A stretch of DNA of 38,665 nt from an uncultured Cytophagaceae bacterium (GTDB lineage: Bacteria; Bacteroidota; Bacteroidia; Cytophagales; Spirosomataceae): NCBI GenBank assembly GCA_903898715.1, contig CAIUGL010000133.1, positions 1 to 38,665 on the forward strand, written 5' to 3'. Under the pieces are notes generated by a model. That model did no database searches. It was given only the letters and a program-made list of their open reading frames with translations, and was not told the DNA's origin. Below, piece after piece: positions 30,950-38,665 of this stretch. A program made the position numbers and the translations under genes. Within the stretch, counting starts at the first letter, position 1. The number at the start of each line of letters is the position of its first letter.

Positions 30950-30969
30950 CTATTTTTGGCGTATTTTTG
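30938..30969 (+). promoter_or_regulatory. prfC promoter with -33 TTTG and -7 TATTTTTG
   Basis: TTTG (30938-30941) and TATTTTTG (30962-30969) are 20 bases apart, the spacing expected for the Bacteroidota primary sigma factor. The -7 ends 17 bases before the prfC ATG. The -33 lies inside a TTTGCCAAAG repeat half-site. Confidence 0.65.
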
Positions 30970-30986
30970 CACCTTGATTTATCATT

Positions 30987-32579
30987 ATGCAAAAGATTGA
31001 CGCGGAAATTGCCAAACGACGGACCTTTGGTATTATCTCTCACCCCGATGCGGGGAAAACAACCCTAACGGAAAAATTGCTACTTTTTGGAGGAGCTATT
31101 CAGACGGCTGGGGCGGTGAAATCGAATAAGATTAAGAAGGGGGCAACGTCCGACTTTATGGAAATTGAGCGCCAAAGAGGTATCTCGGTGGCGACATCCG
31201 TGATGACTTTTGAGTATAATGATGTAAAAATCAATATCCTGGATACGCCGGGTCACAAGGACTTTGCGGAAGATACCTATCGGACGTTAACGGCCGTGGA
31301 TTCGGTGATCTTAGTAATTGACTGTGTGAAGGGTGTCGAGGAACAAACGGAACGTTTGATGGAGGTTTGCCGCATGCGCAAGACGCCGGTGATTATTTTC
31401 ATCAATAAAATGGACCGTGAGGGTCAAAATCCTTTTGACCTACTGGATGAATTAGAGCAAAAATTGAAAATTTCGGTACGTCCATTGACTTGGCCCATCA
31501 ACATGGGTCAAAACTTCAAAGGCGTTTATCATTTGTTAGACCGCTCCTTAAACTTGTTCTCAGCGAATAAAACGAAGATTGAGAAGAATGTTGTGTCCGT
31601 AGATATTGCAACCCCGGAATTGGATGCGCGTGTGGGTGAACGTGATGCGAATCAGCTGCGTGAAGACGTAGATTTGATTGAAGGAGTTTACGAAACCTTT
31701 GATCGAGAAGAATATTTAAGTGGGGAGTTGGCACCGGTGTTTTTTGGCTCGGCAGTCAATAACTTTGGCATACAAGAATTGTTGGATACGTTCACTAAAA
31801 TCGCCCCTCCTACCCAAGCGCGTGGAACGGATGTTCGTTTGGTAGAACCCAATGAGAAGAAGTTTACCGGTTTTGTATTTAAGATTCACGCGAATTTAGA
31901 TCCCAAGCACCGTGACCGGATTGCGTTTTTACGTATTTGTTCGGGTGTTTTTCATCGCAATACGTTTTACCAACATATTCGTTTAAAGAAGAATGTGCGC
32001 TTCGCGAATCCCTACAATTTCATGGCCCAGGATAAAGAAGTTGTGGAGGAAGGATTTCCGGGGGATGTAATTGGTCTATATGATACGGGTACGTTTAAAA
32101 TTGGTGATACGCTGACGGAAGGCGAAGTGATGAATTACCAAGGAATTCCGAGCTTTTCGCCGGAGATTTTCAAGGAACTCATCAACTTGGATCCGATGAA
32201 ATCCAAGCAATTGGAAAAGGGGATTGATCAGCTTACCGACGAAGGTGTAGCTCAATTATTTACGCAACCCCAATTAGGTAATCGCAAGATTGTTGGAACT
32301 GTTGGAGATCTTCAGTATGAAGTAATTCAGTACCGTTTGGAGCATGAGTACGGTGCCAAATGTCGCTTCGATGGGATGTCGGTCACCAAAGCATGCTGGA
32401 TTACTTCCGAAGACCCGAAAAAACTACAAGAATTTGTGCGTTTGAAAGGTCAAAACATCGCGCAAGACAAAGACGGTAACTACGTGTTCTTAGCGGAATC
32501 CGACTGGATTTTGCGCATGAACCAAACGAATAATCCCGAGATTGAATTCCACTTTACGAGTGAGTTTAAGTTGGCATAG
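30987..32579 (+). CDS. prfC: Peptide chain release factor 3
   Basis: The GTPase RF3 recycles RF1 and RF2 from the ribosome after termination. The 530-residue protein matches the family length. GTPase motifs are G1 H-P-D-A-G-K-T-T at 19-26, G2 within Q-R-G-I-S-V, G3 D-T-P-G-H at 86-90 and G4 N-K-M-D at 140-143. The A-G-A-V-K insertion after G1 and the C-terminal R-F-D-G-M-S-V region separate RF3 from EF-G and the tetracycline-resistance proteins. The ATG at 30987 is preceded by a full promoter. It converges on the oxidoreductase gene, with repeat cluster D between them. Confidence 0.96.
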   Translation: MQKIDAEIAKRRTFGIISHPDAGKTTLTEKLLLFGGAIQTAGAVKSNKIKKGATSDFMEIERQRGISVATSVMTFEYNDVKINILDTPGHKDFAEDTYRTLTAVDSVILVIDCVKGVEEQTERLMEVCRMRKTPVIIFINKMDREGQNPFDLLDELEQKLKISVRPLTWPINMGQNFKGVYHLLDRSLNLFSANKTKIEKNVVSVDIATPELDARVGERDANQLREDVDLIEGVYETFDREEYLSGELAPVFFGSAVNNFGIQELLDTFTKIAPPTQARGTDVRLVEPNEKKFTGFVFKIHANLDPKHRDRIAFLRICSGVFHRNTFYQHIRLKKNVRFANPYNFMAQDKEVVEEGFPGDVIGLYDTGTFKIGDTLTEGEVMNYQGIPSFSPEIFKELINLDPMKSKQLEKGIDQLTDEGVAQLFTQPQLGNRKIVGTVGDLQYEVIQYRLEHEYGAKCRFDGMSVTKACWITSEDPKKLQEFVRLKGQNIAQDKDGNYVFLAESDWILRMNQTNNPEIEFHFTSEFKLA

Positions 32580-32600
32580 CCCCTTTGGACTTTGTTTTTT

Positions 32601-32720
32601 CTTTGGAAAAGCTTAGTGCTTTGCCAAAGTTTGAGGCGCTTTTCACGCCGATTTCCCAGACTAAAGTCTGAGGTTATTAGTAACCCTAGGCTTCAGCCTA
32701 GGGATTTGATGTGAAGCATC
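32601..32720. repeat. REP/BIME-like composite palindrome cluster D
   Basis: The parts in order are a 29-nt CTTTGG...TTTGCCAAAG palindrome (32601-32629), a GGCG/CGCC hairpin (32635-32649), CAGACT-AA-AGTCTG (32657-32670), the perfect hairpin CCCTAGGCT-TC-AGCCTAGGG (32684-32703) and GATG/CATC (32708-32720). The two middle hairpins form an inverted pair like that at 18553-18633. It lies between the convergent prfC and oxidoreductase genes, and its end touches the oxidoreductase stop. Confidence 0.8.
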
Positions 32721-33918
32721 ATCCCGCCAACTGATTTATCTCTGAAATCGCACCGCTCACCTTATCCTTTAAGATGATTTTTTTGTCACCATTTGGCAGA
32801 ATCTCTTCTTTGATGAGCCAATGTTTTTCATCGTAAGATTGATACACAGATGGTTTAGATAGTCCTCTTTTTCCGCGCCATTCAGGTAGTTGAACGGGTT
32901 CCCAAAGTTTTGTTTTTGCCGACTTATAGGCTGCGTCGATGATGGCATTTACGACATAACCATCGTAAAATGTTTCACGCGGTTGGGTGCCATTTTCATA
33001 AGCGTCAAACATGTCATTGAACATCGTTGGGTAGCCTAATTCATGCGCCTCATCGCCCACGGGGAATTGCCAACCCACATTTGTTTCAGCTTTTTCCGCC
33101 ACATAATTGGCCGAATTTCCACTGGTAAACATCTCAAAACCGGTACGTAAAAATGAATTCACCCAAATCGTTCCTTCGGTTCCCATCACTTCGTCGCGTA
33201 AATCCATTCCACCACGGAAGGTCCAGGATACTTCAAATTGACCTATCGCACCATTTTCATATTTAACTAAACCGATGGCATGATCTTCAGCGTCGATCGG
33301 TTTTACTTGGGTATCTGCCCAACACATCACTTCGACAGGCAGGACATCTTTGCCAATAAAATTCCGAGCAATTTCAATGCAGTGACATCCCAAATCGAGC
33401 ACGGCGCCACCACCTGCTTTTTCAATGTCCCAAAACCATTCGGCATGTGGGCCTGGATGTGTCTCCCGGGATTTGGCCCAAAGAATCCGTCCAATGGCGC
33501 CATTTTCCACACTTTTGACTGATTTTAGAAATTTAGGTGTGTAGCATAAGTCCTCTAAATACCCTGCAAAGATGCCGGCTTTTTCACAAGCTAAGGTCAT
33601 GCGAAGGGCTTCTTCAGCGGTTCGTCCCAGTGGTTTGGTACACAATACAGCCTTTTTGTGCTTCACGCAAAGCATGACTGCCTCTTCGTGTAAGTAGTTT
33701 GGTAAGGCAATGACAACGAATTCGGATTCAGCATGGGCGATGGCATCTTCCATTTCAGTGCAATAATGCGGGACATTATAGTCCTTCGCAAAGCGTAAGG
33801 CGGTCGCCTCTTTACGTGAATAAACGACGGTGACGCTGTCTTTACTGCGCCGACCGCACAGAGATTCAGCATAAAATCTGCCGATAAACCCGCCTCCTAG
33901 AATACATATTTTGGCCAT
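32719..33918 (-). CDS. Gfo/Idh/MocA-family NAD(P)-dependent oxidoreductase
   Basis: The 399-residue protein has an N-terminal Rossmann fold with G-G-G-F-I-G at residues 8-13, the C-T-K-P-L-G segment near 93 that replaces the family's usual E-K-P, and the catalytic-domain motif D-L-G-C-H-C-I-E-I near 175, with the expected Asp and His. The family oxidises or epimerises sugars, inositols and related polyols; the substrate here is unknown. There is no signal peptide or Tat motif, so it is cytoplasmic. Its ATG overlaps the stop of the PhyH gene upstream (TAATG, 33920-33916), so the two are almost certainly made together and may act on the same compound. Confidence 0.88.
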   Translation of the reverse strand: MAKICILGGGFIGRFYAESLCGRRSKDSVTVVYSRKEATALRFAKDYNVPHYCTEMEDAIAHAESEFVVIALPNYLHEEAVMLCVKHKKAVLCTKPLGRTAEEALRMTLACEKAGIFAGYLEDLCYTPKFLKSVKSVENGAIGRILWAKSRETHPGPHAEWFWDIEKAGGGAVLDLGCHCIEIARNFIGKDVLPVEVMCWADTQVKPIDAEDHAIGLVKYENGAIGQFEVSWTFRGGMDLRDEVMGTEGTIWVNSFLRTGFEMFTSGNSANYVAEKAETNVGWQFPVGDEAHELGYPTMFNDMFDAYENGTQPRETFYDGYVVNAIIDAAYKSAKTKLWEPVQLPEWRGKRGLSKPSVYQSYDEKHWLIKEEILPNGDKKIILKDKVSGAISEINQLAG

Positions 33919-34733
33919 TATTTGTCGATGTTTAGTGTAATTTCTTCTTCTTTGGCAAGGAAATCAGCCCCTAAAACGGCCTTTTTTCCACTCGCCAAAA
34001 TTGCCTCATCCGGAACCATTGAAATGGGCGTTATGCAGGAAAGATTCTTTTCTCGAAAGGGTATGTTGGATGCTAAATTATAGGCTGAAATAACGGACCA
34101 ACGGGCCGTATCGGATAAATTGGCCTCCGAGCGATGCAGTAAATTAGGATGGAAAAAAAGTACATCCCCTGCTTTCAATTCGCAATAAACAAGTTCGGAA
34201 ACTTTGGTAGCTTCATCGACGAATGTTTGGTCGGCACCTTGTTGTTCCCCCGCAAAGTGGTGTTCGATCCGTTGCATGTGATGTGTCCCTTTGAGTACTT
34301 GCAGGCATCCGTTTTCGATGGTTGCATCCGTTAGGGCAATCATCACGGAGACCATGGATTCAGGATAAAGGAATCCGTTTTTGTACCAATAGCCATAATC
34401 CTGATGCCATTCCCATGCTCCGCCTACCCGCGGTTCTTTTTGCATGACTTTGGAATGGAAATGGCAAACGTCACCTTCGCCTAAAATTTCTTGAACTGAT
34501 GTTACCATCCGTTTACAGCGTGACATCAATCCAAAAGAATCATCTCCCGCGGTAAACCAAAGCGTGAGTTTAGTCTTTTTTCCTGATTGGTCATTTAGGT
34601 CAAAGGCGTGATTAACAACGGATTCATCCGTGGCTACTTGAAATAATAAATCAATTTCGTCCTTTGAAAAAAAGTTGGCGACCTGGATAAATCCATCTTG
34701 CTTATAGGCAAGTAATTGAGATTCAGTCAACAT
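33918..34733 (-). CDS. Phytanoyl-CoA dioxygenase (PhyH)-family Fe(II)/2-oxoglutarate oxygenase
   Basis: The 271-residue protein has the Fe(II) facial triad H110-x-D112 (W-H-Q-D-Y-G) and H200 (N-L-L-H-R-S), followed by R211 as the probable 2-oxoglutarate contact. These are the hallmarks of the PhyH family, which hydroxylates small organic substrates; the substrate cannot be inferred. It is coupled by TAATG to the Gfo/Idh/MocA gene downstream, suggesting a short pathway in which one enzyme hydroxylates and the other oxidises or reduces. No TAnnTTTG promoter is visible in the 147 bases upstream of its ATG at 34733, where only partial repeat sequence is seen. Confidence 0.85.
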   Translation of the reverse strand: MLTESQLLAYKQDGFIQVANFFSKDEIDLLFQVATDESVVNHAFDLNDQSGKKTKLTLWFTAGDDSFGLMSRCKRMVTSVQEILGEGDVCHFHSKVMQKEPRVGGAWEWHQDYGYWYKNGFLYPESMVSVMIALTDATIENGCLQVLKGTHHMQRIEHHFAGEQQGADQTFVDEATKVSELVYCELKAGDVLFFHPNLLHRSEANLSDTARWSVISAYNLASNIPFREKNLSCITPISMVPDEAILASGKKAVLGADFLAKEEEITLNIDK

Positions 34734-34822
34734 AGGGATAGGTTTTGTTGGCTGAATTTATGGATTATTTAAATAGCTTGTATCCTTTTGAGGTGTTTGT
34801 TGGCATGGTCGACCTTCAGTAA

Positions 34823-35027
34823 AGCTTGTCGCATTGCCAAAGAGATTCGCTATTCATTCTCGTAAATGGTGGTGAGGAGGATCTTTGGCAAAGCTAGGTG
34901 CTTTGCCAAAGTTTGAGGCGCTTTTCGCGCCGAGTATTTCTTTTAATTATTTCTTGGCGTAAATGTGACCCATCTGAATCGATGCTACGCATCTCAAACT
35001 TTGGCAATCCTCAAAGGTTTGCCAAAG
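34823..35027. repeat. REP/BIME-like composite palindrome cluster E
   Basis: Two 29-nt palindromes lie at 34883-34911 (12-bp arms) and 34999-35027, with GGCGC-TTTTC-GCGCC (34917-34931) and GATGC-TAC-GCATC (34981-34993) between them. The order and inverted flanks TTTGAG/CTCAAA match cluster B. A partial copy lies at 34823-34842. It fills the 297-base gap between the phosphohexomutase stop and the PhyH start. Confidence 0.85.
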
Positions 35028-35030
35028 AGC

Positions 35031-36767
35031 TTACACCAACCCTAAGTCCTTCTGAATCACCCCAACCTTCTCTTGTAAGTTGGCGAAAGTCATATCGAAA
35101 TCAGCTGCTGATGCTAATGGCGCGTTCACCGAAACATAGAACTTAATTTTCGGTTCCGTGCCCGATGGACGTGCGGAGACTTTTGATCCATCGGCTAGGA
35201 TTAATTGGATCACGTTCGAGGCTTCGATGCCGCGGCCAACAGCAATAGGTGTTTGCTTTCCGGTGATGAGGTCTGTCGAAACAAGTCCTTCGTAATCGAG
35301 AACCGTTACTGGTTTAGATCCAGCTACCGATGCGGGAACGTTCGAACGCAAATTGATCATCATTTGCTTGATTTCCTCAGCGCCAGCTTTGCCTTTTTTG
35401 GTCAATGAGATCAAGCCTTCATAATAGAAATTGTTCTCGATGTACATTTCAGCCAGGAAGTCGAACAGCGATTTACCTTGATCTTTGGCATAAGCCGTTA
35501 ATTCAGCGATCATGGCACACGAGGCAACCGCATCTTTGTCGCGGACTGCATCGCCAATTAAGTAGCCGTAGGACTCCTCGCCACCGCCGATGAACTTTTC
35601 TTTGCCTTCCAACTCACGTATTACTTGTGCGATGTATTTAAATCCGGTCAAGGTATTATAGCATGTGACACCTTTGGACGCACACATTTTATCAATCAAA
35701 TCGGTGGTTACAATCGTTTTGGCGACAAATTCATTGCCTTTCAAATCCGTCACTTTCAATAAGTAATAGAGGATCAAACTGGCCATTTGGTTGCCGTTCA
35801 ACAGTACCCATTCGCCGTGTTGGTTCTTCACCGCAGCTCCTACGCGATCCGCATCGGGATCTGTCGCAATCACCAAATCCGCATCGATAGCTTTAGCTTT
35901 ATTCAAGGCCAAAGTCATCGCTTCTTTTTCCTCCGGATTAGGATATACGACGGTTGGGAAATTTCCATTGGGTATCGCTTGCTCTTCCACAACCGTTACC
36001 GCCTCAAAACCTAAAAGTTCTAATGCTTTTGGTACTAGGGTAATCCCAGTTCCATGGATGGGAGAGAAGACAATTTTGAGGTCTTTTTGACTCTGAATGA
36101 CGTCTGGCTTCCGACAATTCGCTTGGATGGTTTTTAAATAGGCCGTGTCGATTGACTCGTCTAATAGGTGTAAGAGGGAATCATTGCCCTCAAATTTGAT
36201 ATCGGCAACCGTTGAAATGGCATTCACTTCTGCCACGATGTTCTTGTCATGCGGAGCTACAACCTGCGAGCCATCTGCCCAATACGCTTTGTAGCCATTA
36301 TATTCCTTTGGGTTATGAGATGCGGTAATGACTAGGCCAGCTTGGCAGCCCAACTCGCGTACCGTAAACGATAACTGTGGTGTAGGGCGTAAGGCAGGGA
36401 ATAGGTAAACCTCAATGCCATTTGCCGTGAAGATATTTGCTGCGATGCGCGTGAATTCCGGGGAATTATTGCGGGAATCGTGGGCGATAGCTACTTTGAT
36501 TTTTTGACCCGGAAGGCATTTGTTCAGGTAATTGGCAAAACCTTGCGTCGCTGCACCCACAGTGTATTGATTCATGCGGTTACAACCTACGCCCATCTCG
36601 CCGCGCATCCCGCCCGTGCCAAATTCCAGGGATTTGTAGAAGGAATCCGTCAAAGCGGTCTGTTCGCTTGCTGCGACCATCGCTTGGATTTGTGCTTTCG
36701 TTTCGGCGTCGTACGGGCCGTTTAACCATTGGTCGATGTTTGCTTGAGTTGTTGCGTCAAATGTCAT
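35031..36767 (-). CDS. Phosphoglucomutase/phosphomannomutase (PGM2/PgcA-like)
   Basis: Interconverts hexose 1- and 6-phosphates, linking glycolysis to cell-wall and glycan sugar precursors. The 578-residue protein has the alpha-D-phosphohexomutase blocks: T-A-S-H-N-P at 148-153 (Ser150 phosphoserine), D-P-D-A-D-R at 303-308 (Mg ligands), G-G-E-E-S-Y-G-Y-L (sugar loop) and R-P-S-G-T-E-P-K (phosphate site) near the end. The length and sugar loop fit the PGM2/PgcA branch, so glucose-1-phosphate is the likelier substrate. It starts three bases after the dapF stop and is the last gene of the dinB > dapF > pgm run. Its stop lies four bases from repeat cluster E. Confidence 0.93.
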   Translation of the reverse strand: MTFDATTQANIDQWLNGPYDAETKAQIQAMVAASEQTALTDSFYKSLEFGTGGMRGEMGVGCNRMNQYTVGAATQGFANYLNKCLPGQKIKVAIAHDSRNNSPEFTRIAANIFTANGIEVYLFPALRPTPQLSFTVRELGCQAGLVITASHNPKEYNGYKAYWADGSQVVAPHDKNIVAEVNAISTVADIKFEGNDSLLHLLDESIDTAYLKTIQANCRKPDVIQSQKDLKIVFSPIHGTGITLVPKALELLGFEAVTVVEEQAIPNGNFPTVVYPNPEEKEAMTLALNKAKAIDADLVIATDPDADRVGAAVKNQHGEWVLLNGNQMASLILYYLLKVTDLKGNEFVAKTIVTTDLIDKMCASKGVTCYNTLTGFKYIAQVIRELEGKEKFIGGGEESYGYLIGDAVRDKDAVASCAMIAELTAYAKDQGKSLFDFLAEMYIENNFYYEGLISLTKKGKAGAEEIKQMMINLRSNVPASVAGSKPVTVLDYEGLVSTDLITGKQTPIAVGRGIEASNVIQLILADGSKVSARPSGTEPKIKFYVSVNAPLASAADFDMTFANLQEKVGVIQKDLGLV

Positions 36768-36770
36768 ATC

Positions 36771-37538
36771 CTAAATTTCTCCGGTAAAAACGTGTTTGGC
36801 TGGGCCAATTAAAAATATTTGAGTAAATCCGTCGGTGCTATTTCCTTCGAATTGCACGGCTAATTCGCCGCCTAAAGTCTTGATTTGAATGGGGCTGCTC
36901 ATGCCTTTGGTGGCGTTTGAAACCAAAGCCGCCGCCGTCACGCCCGTTCCGCACGAGTAGGTTTCGTCTTCCACGCCACGTTCGTAGGTCCGAACGAAGA
37001 GGGTTTGGGGATCTAGTTTCTCAGCGAAATTCACATTCGTTCCGTTTTGGCCTAGATAAGCTTCCGAATAACGTATTGCCGCACCGATGTTCTTCACATC
37101 CGTGAATTGTACTTGTTGGACGTAACGCACCACATGCGGCGAACCGGTATTGGTAAAATAGTCATCGTCATGTTGGGCGATATTCGCCACATCTTGCATC
37201 TGCAAGGCGATTTTTTCAGGTGTGATTTGCGCAACATGTGGTCCATCTACTGCGATAAAGTGAGCTTTATCTATTACGATGCCTTGATCAGCTGCGAATC
37301 GAACTAAACATCTACCGCCATTTCCACACATGGTTCCTTCGGTACCATCTGCATTGAAATATACCATGCGGAAGTCGTAACCAGTTTCATTTTGCAACAA
37401 CATGAGTCCGTCAGCGCCAATACCAAAACGGCGGTGGCACAGCTGGGCAATTGCTGTGGTGTCGAGTTGAAACGTTTGGCTTCGGTCATCGATGATGATG
37501 AAATCGTTCCCGGTTCCTTGGTATTTGTAAAAATGCAT
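36771..37538 (-). CDS. dapF: Diaminopimelate epimerase
   Basis: Converts LL- to meso-diaminopimelate for lysine and peptidoglycan synthesis, without cofactor, using two cysteines. The protein is 255 residues from the ATG at 37538. It has G-T-G-N-D-F at 8-13, M-C-G-N-G-G-R-C with catalytic Cys71, and S-C-G-T-G-V-T with catalytic Cys196. A TTG six bases upstream is in frame but is less likely. It lies eight bases after the DinB-like gene and three before the phosphohexomutase gene, so the three form one operon. Confidence 0.96.
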   Translation of the reverse strand: MHFYKYQGTGNDFIIIDDRSQTFQLDTTAIAQLCHRRFGIGADGLMLLQNETGYDFRMVYFNADGTEGTMCGNGGRCLVRFAADQGIVIDKAHFIAVDGPHVAQITPEKIALQMQDVANIAQHDDDYFTNTGSPHVVRYVQQVQFTDVKNIGAAIRYSEAYLGQNGTNVNFAEKLDPQTLFVRTYERGVEDETYSCGTGVTAAALVSNATKGMSSPIQIKTLGGELAVQFEGNSTDGFTQIFLIGPAKHVFTGEI

Positions 37539-37546
37539 GGTCAAAA

Positions 37547-38074
37547 TTAAGAAAAATGTGGCAAGTACTTTGCTTGAATTATGTTATAATGATGTTTTTC
37601 ATGTCCGGCGATCATCCAGGATAATGCGCGGGCACTAATTTTATGACCATTGGCTAGCCCAATCGCATTCCCTTGTGTAAGTGTAAAGGACTGAACTAGG
37701 GCTACAGTTGCGGCTCTCGTTGCTTGGTATTGTGCTATAACTTCTGCCAACGACTGGTTTTCATAACCGGCATGTTGCATGTATTCATTCTCGTCAAAAC
37801 CGGGTAGGGATTGCATTTCTCCACGGGAAATAGCCAATGCTCGGTAAGCAAAAATACGCTCCGAGTCGACCATGTGCCCGAGGAGTTCTTTCAGACTCCA
37901 TTTTCCTTCGGCATAGGCGTAATTGCCATCTTGCTCGCTGAGTTTGTTGTAGATATGTAGAATTTCAGCCGTTTGCGTTTCGTAGACCTCGAAGAGATTT
38001 GCCTCAGCGGGAAAATTCAAGTATTCTACAAAGTATGGAGCATTCGGGTATTCGTAGGTGGCAGGAAAATGCAT
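37547..38074 (-). CDS. DinB-family protein
   Basis: The protein is 175 residues from the ATG at 38074. An in-frame GTG at 38095 would add seven residues and cannot be excluded. It has the DinB-type four-helix layout with candidate metal histidines in L-L-G-H-M-V-D-S-E-R and in the C-terminal G-H-E-K-H-H-Y-N. It is a second member of the superfamily in this window, about as similar to the gene at 14011-14529 as unrelated DinB proteins usually are. Function unknown; these proteins are often thiol-dependent transferases or metal hydrolases. It is the first gene of the run with dapF and the phosphohexomutase. Confidence 0.8.
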   Translation of the reverse strand: MHFPATYEYPNAPYFVEYLNFPAEANLFEVYETQTAEILHIYNKLSEQDGNYAYAEGKWSLKELLGHMVDSERIFAYRALAISRGEMQSLPGFDENEYMQHAGYENQSLAEVIAQYQATRAATVALVQSFTLTQGNAIGLANGHKISARALSWMIAGHEKHHYNIIQAKYLPHFS

Positions 38075-38096
38075 TTCTCGAGTTATTTTATTCACT

Positions 38097-38131
38097 TACC
38101 TTTGGCAATCCTCCAAGGTTTGCCAAAGGTA
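38097..38131. repeat. Single 29-nt REP-like palindrome (F) with symmetric TACCTTTG ends
   Basis: CTTTGGCAA-N11-TTGCCAAAG lies at 38100-38128 and is extended by TAC/GTA on both sides, so each strand reads TACCTTTG, an exact -7 promoter consensus match, at its edge (38097-38104 plus, 38131-38124 minus). It lies just upstream of the DinB-like gene. Confidence 0.8.
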
Positions 38132-38300
38132 GGGGGGAAAAGGGAATTTTTGATTTGATTAAATGATAAAGAATATTGAGTAACTGATTTTTTTTAGATC
38201 TGTAACCATTCATTTGGCAAACTTGCAAAGCAGTGATTTTCAATTGGATAAAGCAATTAGCTCATTTTAAGCCTATTTTTTTACTATTTTTTTAGTAGAC
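38132..38300. other. A/T-rich spacer upstream of tRNA-Asp
   Basis: I see no reading frame, repeat or hairpin worth naming in this stretch. It is A/T-rich with short T-runs near 38275-38292. Confidence 0.5.
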
Positions 38301-38302
38301 CT

Positions 38303-38333
38303 ATTGCATCCAAGTAGAATTTTCCTAATTTTG
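38303..38333 (+). promoter_or_regulatory. tRNA-Asp promoter
   Basis: TAATTTTG (38326-38333) matches TAnnTTTG exactly. A TTG at 38303-38305, 20 bases upstream, can serve as the -33. The -7 ends 18 bases before the mature tRNA 5' end. Confidence 0.65.
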
Positions 38334-38351
38334 TGCCACCAAATACCAAAC

Positions 38352-38428
38352 GGTCCGGTAGTTCAGTTGGTTAGAATACATGCCTGTCACGCATGGGGTC
38401 GCGGGTTCGAGTCCCGTCCGGACCGCCA
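38352..38428 (+). tRNA. tRNA-Asp (anticodon GUC), CCA encoded
   Basis: The acceptor arms are GGTCCGG and CCGGACC with discriminator G and an encoded CCA (38426-38428). The anticodon stem CATGC/GCATG encloses the loop CTGTCAC, giving anticodon GTC. The T-arm is GCGGG-TTCGAGT-CCCGT-like. The total is 77 bases including CCA. A T-tailed hairpin follows. Confidence 0.96.
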
Positions 38429-38439
38429 ACTATAAATTA

Positions 38440-38466
38440 AGTCTCTGATTTTCAGGGACTTTTTTT
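38440..38466 (+). terminator. Rho-independent terminator after tRNA-Asp
   Basis: Nine-bp stem AGTCTCTGA / TCAGGGACT (one G-T pair) with a TTT loop, followed by T-run 38461-38466. Confidence 0.85.
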
Positions 38467-38665
38467 ATGCCCGGTGCTAAATGGGGTGCTACAAAAGGGC
38501 TTTCAACAAAATTACTATAAGTATAAAATAATGTAGAATTTAATAGATTTGATAACTCTATCAAACCTATCACCACTAACACAAACAAACATCATTTGAT
38601 TAACATAGAGCTAATTTGATACCCTTGTTTGGAACTGCCAAAGATCGAACTTCATTTAAAATAAA
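38467..38665. other. Non-coding 3' end of window
   Basis: The stretch is A/T-rich, with no credible reading frame to the window edge. A short GGTGCTA direct repeat (near 38473 and 38484) follows the tRNA terminator. It could be flank of an integration site, but no integrase is visible. Confidence 0.4.

Noticed and set aside
34149-34334. 61-codon plus-strand frame inside the PhyH gene
   Set aside because: It is a shadow of a well-supported gene, with no promoter and no independent family resemblance.
38471-38524. 17-codon frame starting at the ATG after the tRNA terminator
   Set aside because: It is too short and has no family resemblance, promoter or conservation evidence; it is more likely non-coding flank.

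Overview
The window reads as chromosome of a Bacteroidota bacterium, most likely a Cytophagales-type lineage. The genus cannot be fixed from the sequence. Support comes from TAnnTTTG promoter -7 elements just upstream of many genes, near absence of Shine-Dalgarno sequences, a fused SecD-SecF, a GSCFA-domain protein, DinB/YfiT-like proteins and a TonB-free housekeeping gene set. Gene density is high, and many neighbours overlap by ATGA or TAATG.

Region 1 (1-11615) is the 3' part of one enormous surface-protein gene. It holds five modules of about 790 residues. Each has a GG-rich hemagglutinin-like stretch, four autotransporter-associated beta-strand (PATR) units and a cap ending in E-[ILV]-[ILV]-P. 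Region 2 (11626-14529) holds uridine kinase and a methyltransferase on the minus strand, divergent from gamma-carbonic anhydrase, SixA and a 41-residue membrane peptide, then a minus-strand YfiT-like gene. Region 3 (14011-17539, minus) is a tightly packed run mrp > nfu > long Ddl-like ligase > yfiT-like. Region 4 (17582-23639) has GSCFA and DUF885 lipoprotein genes on the minus strand, divergent from a GH63/MGH1-like glucosidase coupled to a RidA-family gene. Region 5 (23910-25747, minus) is nadC-nadA, the last steps of quinolinate-based NAD synthesis. Region 6 (25831-32579, plus) has a small secreted protein, secDF, an APC-family amino-acid permease and prfC. Region 7 (32719-38095, minus) has a coupled PhyH dioxygenase/Gfo-Idh-MocA oxidoreductase pair and the run dinB > dapF > phosphohexomutase. 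The window closes with tRNA-Asp(GUC).

Non-coding DNA is the most distinctive part. Three short-repeat families fill the gaps: (i) 29-nt palindromes CTTTGGCAA-N11-TTGCCAAAG, often combined with GGCGC and GATGC hairpins into REP/BIME-like composites; (ii) 9-bp-arm hairpins of the CCCCAGGCT-AA-AGCCTGGGG type arranged as inverted pairs; (iii) strictly 7-bp-periodic degenerate arrays (AGTNNNN / GTCTAAC-like) that sit at gene ends and supply the stop codons of at least three genes. No CRISPR array, rRNA, complete transposase or prophage is visible. The best candidates for something new are the heptamer arrays, the REP-like composites, and the small exported protein just upstream of secDF, which could be a secretion monitor.
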